From Paenibacillaceae bacterium UBA6304 (GTDB taxonomy: Bacteria; Bacillota; Bacilli; Paenibacillales; Paenibacillaceae): 15,754 bases of DNA. Below are positions 14,218-15,754 of this stretch, in pieces; within the stretch, counting starts at the first letter, position 1; each line of letters starts with the position of its first letter. Below the pieces are notes generated by a model that saw only the letters and a list, made by a program, of their open reading frames with translations, did no database searches and had not been told where the DNA came from. The position numbers and the translations under genes are program-made. The stretch covers positions 1-15,754 of the forward strand of contig DJTQ01000270.1 of the NCBI GenBank assembly GCA_002439285.1, written 5' to 3'.

Positions 14218-14229
14218 TCTTATATAAGA
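14218..14229. promoter_or_regulatory. AT-rich palindrome, candidate ArsR-type operator
   Basis: TCTTATATAAGA is a perfect 12-bp palindrome. Related sequence recurs at 14408-14415 (TCTTATAT, touching the GH43 -35 region). The larger flanking context TTTAATTT..CTTATAT appears as a direct repeat at about 14210-14227 and 14399-14415, on both sides of the long palindrome. Palindromic AT-rich sites suit winged-helix regulators. Confidence 0.35.
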
Positions 14230-14251
14230 TGAATAAATGAAATTCATTAGG

Positions 14252-14388
14252 GCAGGCAAGTACGTAAAATGTTCCTACAATCGCTGTTGATTCCAGATTT
14301 CTTGATCTTATAGATTCTTATTCGGAAGAAATCCGGAATCAAAGGCGACCGCTCCGCTTTTTCGGAATCATTTTACTCCCTTGCCTGC
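14252..14388. repeat. 137-bp nested imperfect palindrome of unknown function
   Basis: Paired segments from outside in: 14252-14260/14380-14388 (9 bp), a 3x3 mismatch, 14264-14271/14369-14376 (8 bp), 14272-14275/14364-14367 (4 bp, after one bulged base), an unequal internal loop (5 and 15 bases), 14281-14284/14345-14348 (4 bp), a 2x2 mismatch, 14287-14303/14326-14342 (16 of 17 bp), then a 22-base end loop. As RNA it would be a long rod. It has no open frame of note and no clear T tract on either side, so it is not an ordinary terminator. It may be a MITE, a leader RNA for GH43, or a free structured RNA. Confidence 0.7.
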
Positions 14389-14414
14389 AATCGAATTCTT
14401 TAATTTATCTTATA

Positions 14415-14443
14415 TTGCTGTTATCACATTAGAATTATATACA
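14415..14443 (+). promoter_or_regulatory. Candidate promoter of the GH43 gene
   Basis: TTGCTG (14415-14420) and TATACA (14438-14443) are 17 bp apart; the matches are 3 and 4 of 6, so it would be weak alone and might need activation. It lies downstream of the long palindrome, which would then not be in the GH43 leader. Confidence 0.35.
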
Positions 14444-14467
14444 TGTGAATTTATAAAAGAGGTGGAT

Positions 14468-15754
14468 ATGATGAAATACTATAACCCGGTGATCAAAGGA
14501 TTTTATCCTGATCCCAGCGTATGTAAAGTGGAAGATACCTATTATCTGGTTTGCAGTTCGTTTCAGTACTTCCCTGGCGTTCCGATTTTTGAGAGCAAAG
14601 ACCTGATTAACTGGAAGCAAATCGGTCATTGTCTAACCCGGGAGAGTCAGATTCAGCTTGGCCAGGTAAGCAGTTCAGGCGGGGTTTTCGCTCCTACGAT
14701 CCGGCACAACAATGGGCGATTCTACATGACCACGACCAACGACACCACGCGTCAAAATTTCTACGTATGGACGGACGACATTTACGGGGAATGGTCGGAA
14801 GCGATCTATGTCGATCAAGGGGGAATCGATCCCGATTTGTATTTTGAAGACGGAAAGGCCTTCTTTATGAGCAACGGCACAGACGACAACGGTGTTGGCG
14901 GTGTTGTTCAGTGCGAAATTGATATTGAATCGGGCAGCAAGCTGACGCCAAGCCGTTCGATCTGGCAAGGGACTGGCGGACGATATTTGGAAAGCCCCCA
15001 TATGTATAAAATAAACGGCCGCTATTACCTCATGGCAGCTGAAGGCGGGACGGAATATGGTCATATGGTCGTTTATGCACGGGGTGAATCCGTTTCCGGC
15101 CCGTTCGAATCCTATTCGAACAATCCCGTTCTGACCAATCGAAATCTGGGCGGTTATGAGTTACAAGGGGTTGGTCATGGTGATCTCATTCAAGATCACG
15201 AGGGGAATTGGTGGATGCTCCATCTGGGATTTCGTCAAACCGGCCAGTATCTTACCTACCATCACCTAGGACGCGAAGTTTTCCTTACGCCGATTACTTT
15301 TGGCGAGGACGGATGGTTTACGGCAGGACATAACGGCACTACGCTTTCGAGTTTTGAGACCGATCGGATTCCTAGTCACGTCATCCAGCAAGAGAAGAAA
15401 ACTTTTACTTTCGAGAACACGGATTGGAATCTGGACTGGTGCTATCTCCGTCATCCTGTTGCAGAGAATTATCAGTTGGAAGCCGATAGCGTAAAACTTA
15501 AAGGCACCGACGTGACGCTGGATATTCCGGCATCCCCGACATTTATAGGCATTCGCCAAAGGGACTTCAACGCGGAGATCACTTGCGAGGTCAAGCTTAC
15601 AAGCGGAGAAGCTGGCATCACGCTCTATATGGATGAGAATCATCACTATGATCTGTCTGTACGCAAAGACGAGGACGGGTATAAGGTAATCGAGCGCCTG
15701 AATATCGGGGATATCAAACCTGTCGAAAAGGAAGTGGACCTGGGAGGCGACAAC
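14468..15754 (+). CDS. GH43 beta-xylosidase / alpha-L-arabinofuranosidase, N-terminal 429 residues
   Basis: Open to the window end; the family usually has about 500-540 residues, so roughly 80-110 are missing. ATG 14468 and ATG 14471 both follow AGAGGTGG closely, the second with better spacing. Five-bladed propeller GH43 motifs: YNPVIKGFYPDPSV with catalytic base Asp15, GGIDPDLYF with the pKa-tuning Asp121, and RYLESPHMY with general acid Glu175. From about residue 315 begins the C-terminal beta-sandwich typical of xylosidases (DWCYLRHPVAENYQLEAD). No signal peptide is seen, so it probably cleaves imported xylo- or arabino-oligosaccharides in the cytoplasm. The two activities cannot be told apart by eye. 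Divergent from the ArsR-type regulator, its likely controller. Confidence 0.92.
   Translation, partial: MMKYYNPVIKGFYPDPSVCKVEDTYYLVCSSFQYFPGVPIFESKDLINWKQIGHCLTRESQIQLGQVSSSGGVFAPTIRHNNGRFYMTTTNDTTRQNFYVWTDDIYGEWSEAIYVDQGGIDPDLYFEDGKAFFMSNGTDDNGVGGVVQCEIDIESGSKLTPSRSIWQGTGGRYLESPHMYKINGRYYLMAAEGGTEYGHMVVYARGESVSGPFESYSNNPVLTNRNLGGYELQGVGHGDLIQDHEGNWWMLHLGFRQTGQYLTYHHLGREVFLTPITFGEDGWFTAGHNGTTLSSFETDRIPSHVIQQEKKTFTFENTDWNLDWCYLRHPVAENYQLEADSVKLKGTDVTLDIPASPTFIGIRQRDFNAEITCEVKLTSGEAGITLYMDENHHYDLSVRKDEDGYKVIERLNIGDIKPVEKEVDLGGDN

Noticed and set aside
14252..14388. Ordinary factor-independent terminator
   Set aside because: Too long, interrupted by several internal loops, without a T tract on either strand, and lying between divergent genes where no transcript ends.

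Overview
The window reads as chromosome of a spore-former-type Bacillota, most likely Paenibacillus or a close relative. I infer this from gene content and style: a CcpN/YqfL pair, a secreted GH8 enzyme with C-terminal SLH domains, zinc-motif ROK kinase, several sugar-responsive regulators (RpiR, LacI, AraC, ArsR types), strong AGGAGG-like ribosome sites and sigma-A-like promoters. Species cannot be fixed from the sequence alone.

Layout. Bases 2-538 (+) hold the C-terminal part of a sugar phosphate isomerase/epimerase-like TIM barrel. Converging on it is an M20 amidohydrolase (610-1794, -). Next, on the minus strand, comes a gluconeogenesis control cluster read in the order ccpN (3772-4410), yqfL (2955-3758), glpX (1959-2933), ending at a perfect 13-bp hairpin. 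Its promoter lies inside a 50-bp near-palindrome that may be a CcpN-type operator, and ccpN itself seems to lack an ATG/GTG/TTG start. A 490-bp gap (4411-4900) then holds that promoter and a strongly structured, probably transcribed non-coding locus (about 4643-4815, +) that may be a decayed type I toxin locus.

Bases 4901-7348 (-) are a tight amino-sugar operon read nanE, RpiR-type regulator, ROK kinase. It would phosphorylate N-acetylmannosamine and epimerise ManNAc-6-P to GlcNAc-6-P; no lyase or transporter lies in the window.

Bases 7625-15754 are a polysaccharide-use region: LacI regulator (7625-8629, -), secreted S-layer-anchored GH8 glucanase/chitosanase (8734-10653, -), divergent AraC regulator (10851-11732, +), intracellular GH27 enzyme (11841-13121, +), a converging ArsR-type regulator with a large extra C-terminal domain (13180-14112, -), and divergently from it a GH43 beta-xylosidase/arabinofuranosidase running off the end (14468-15754, +). 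Two identical LacI-type operator cores, 112 bp apart, bracket the GH8 promoter. The ArsR/GH43 intergenic region holds a 137-bp nested imperfect palindrome plus AT-rich repeats.

No rRNA, tRNA, CRISPR array, transposase gene or phage gene was seen. The least explained parts are the structured locus at 4643-4815, the long palindrome at 14252-14388, the ArsR fusion protein, and the ccpN start region.
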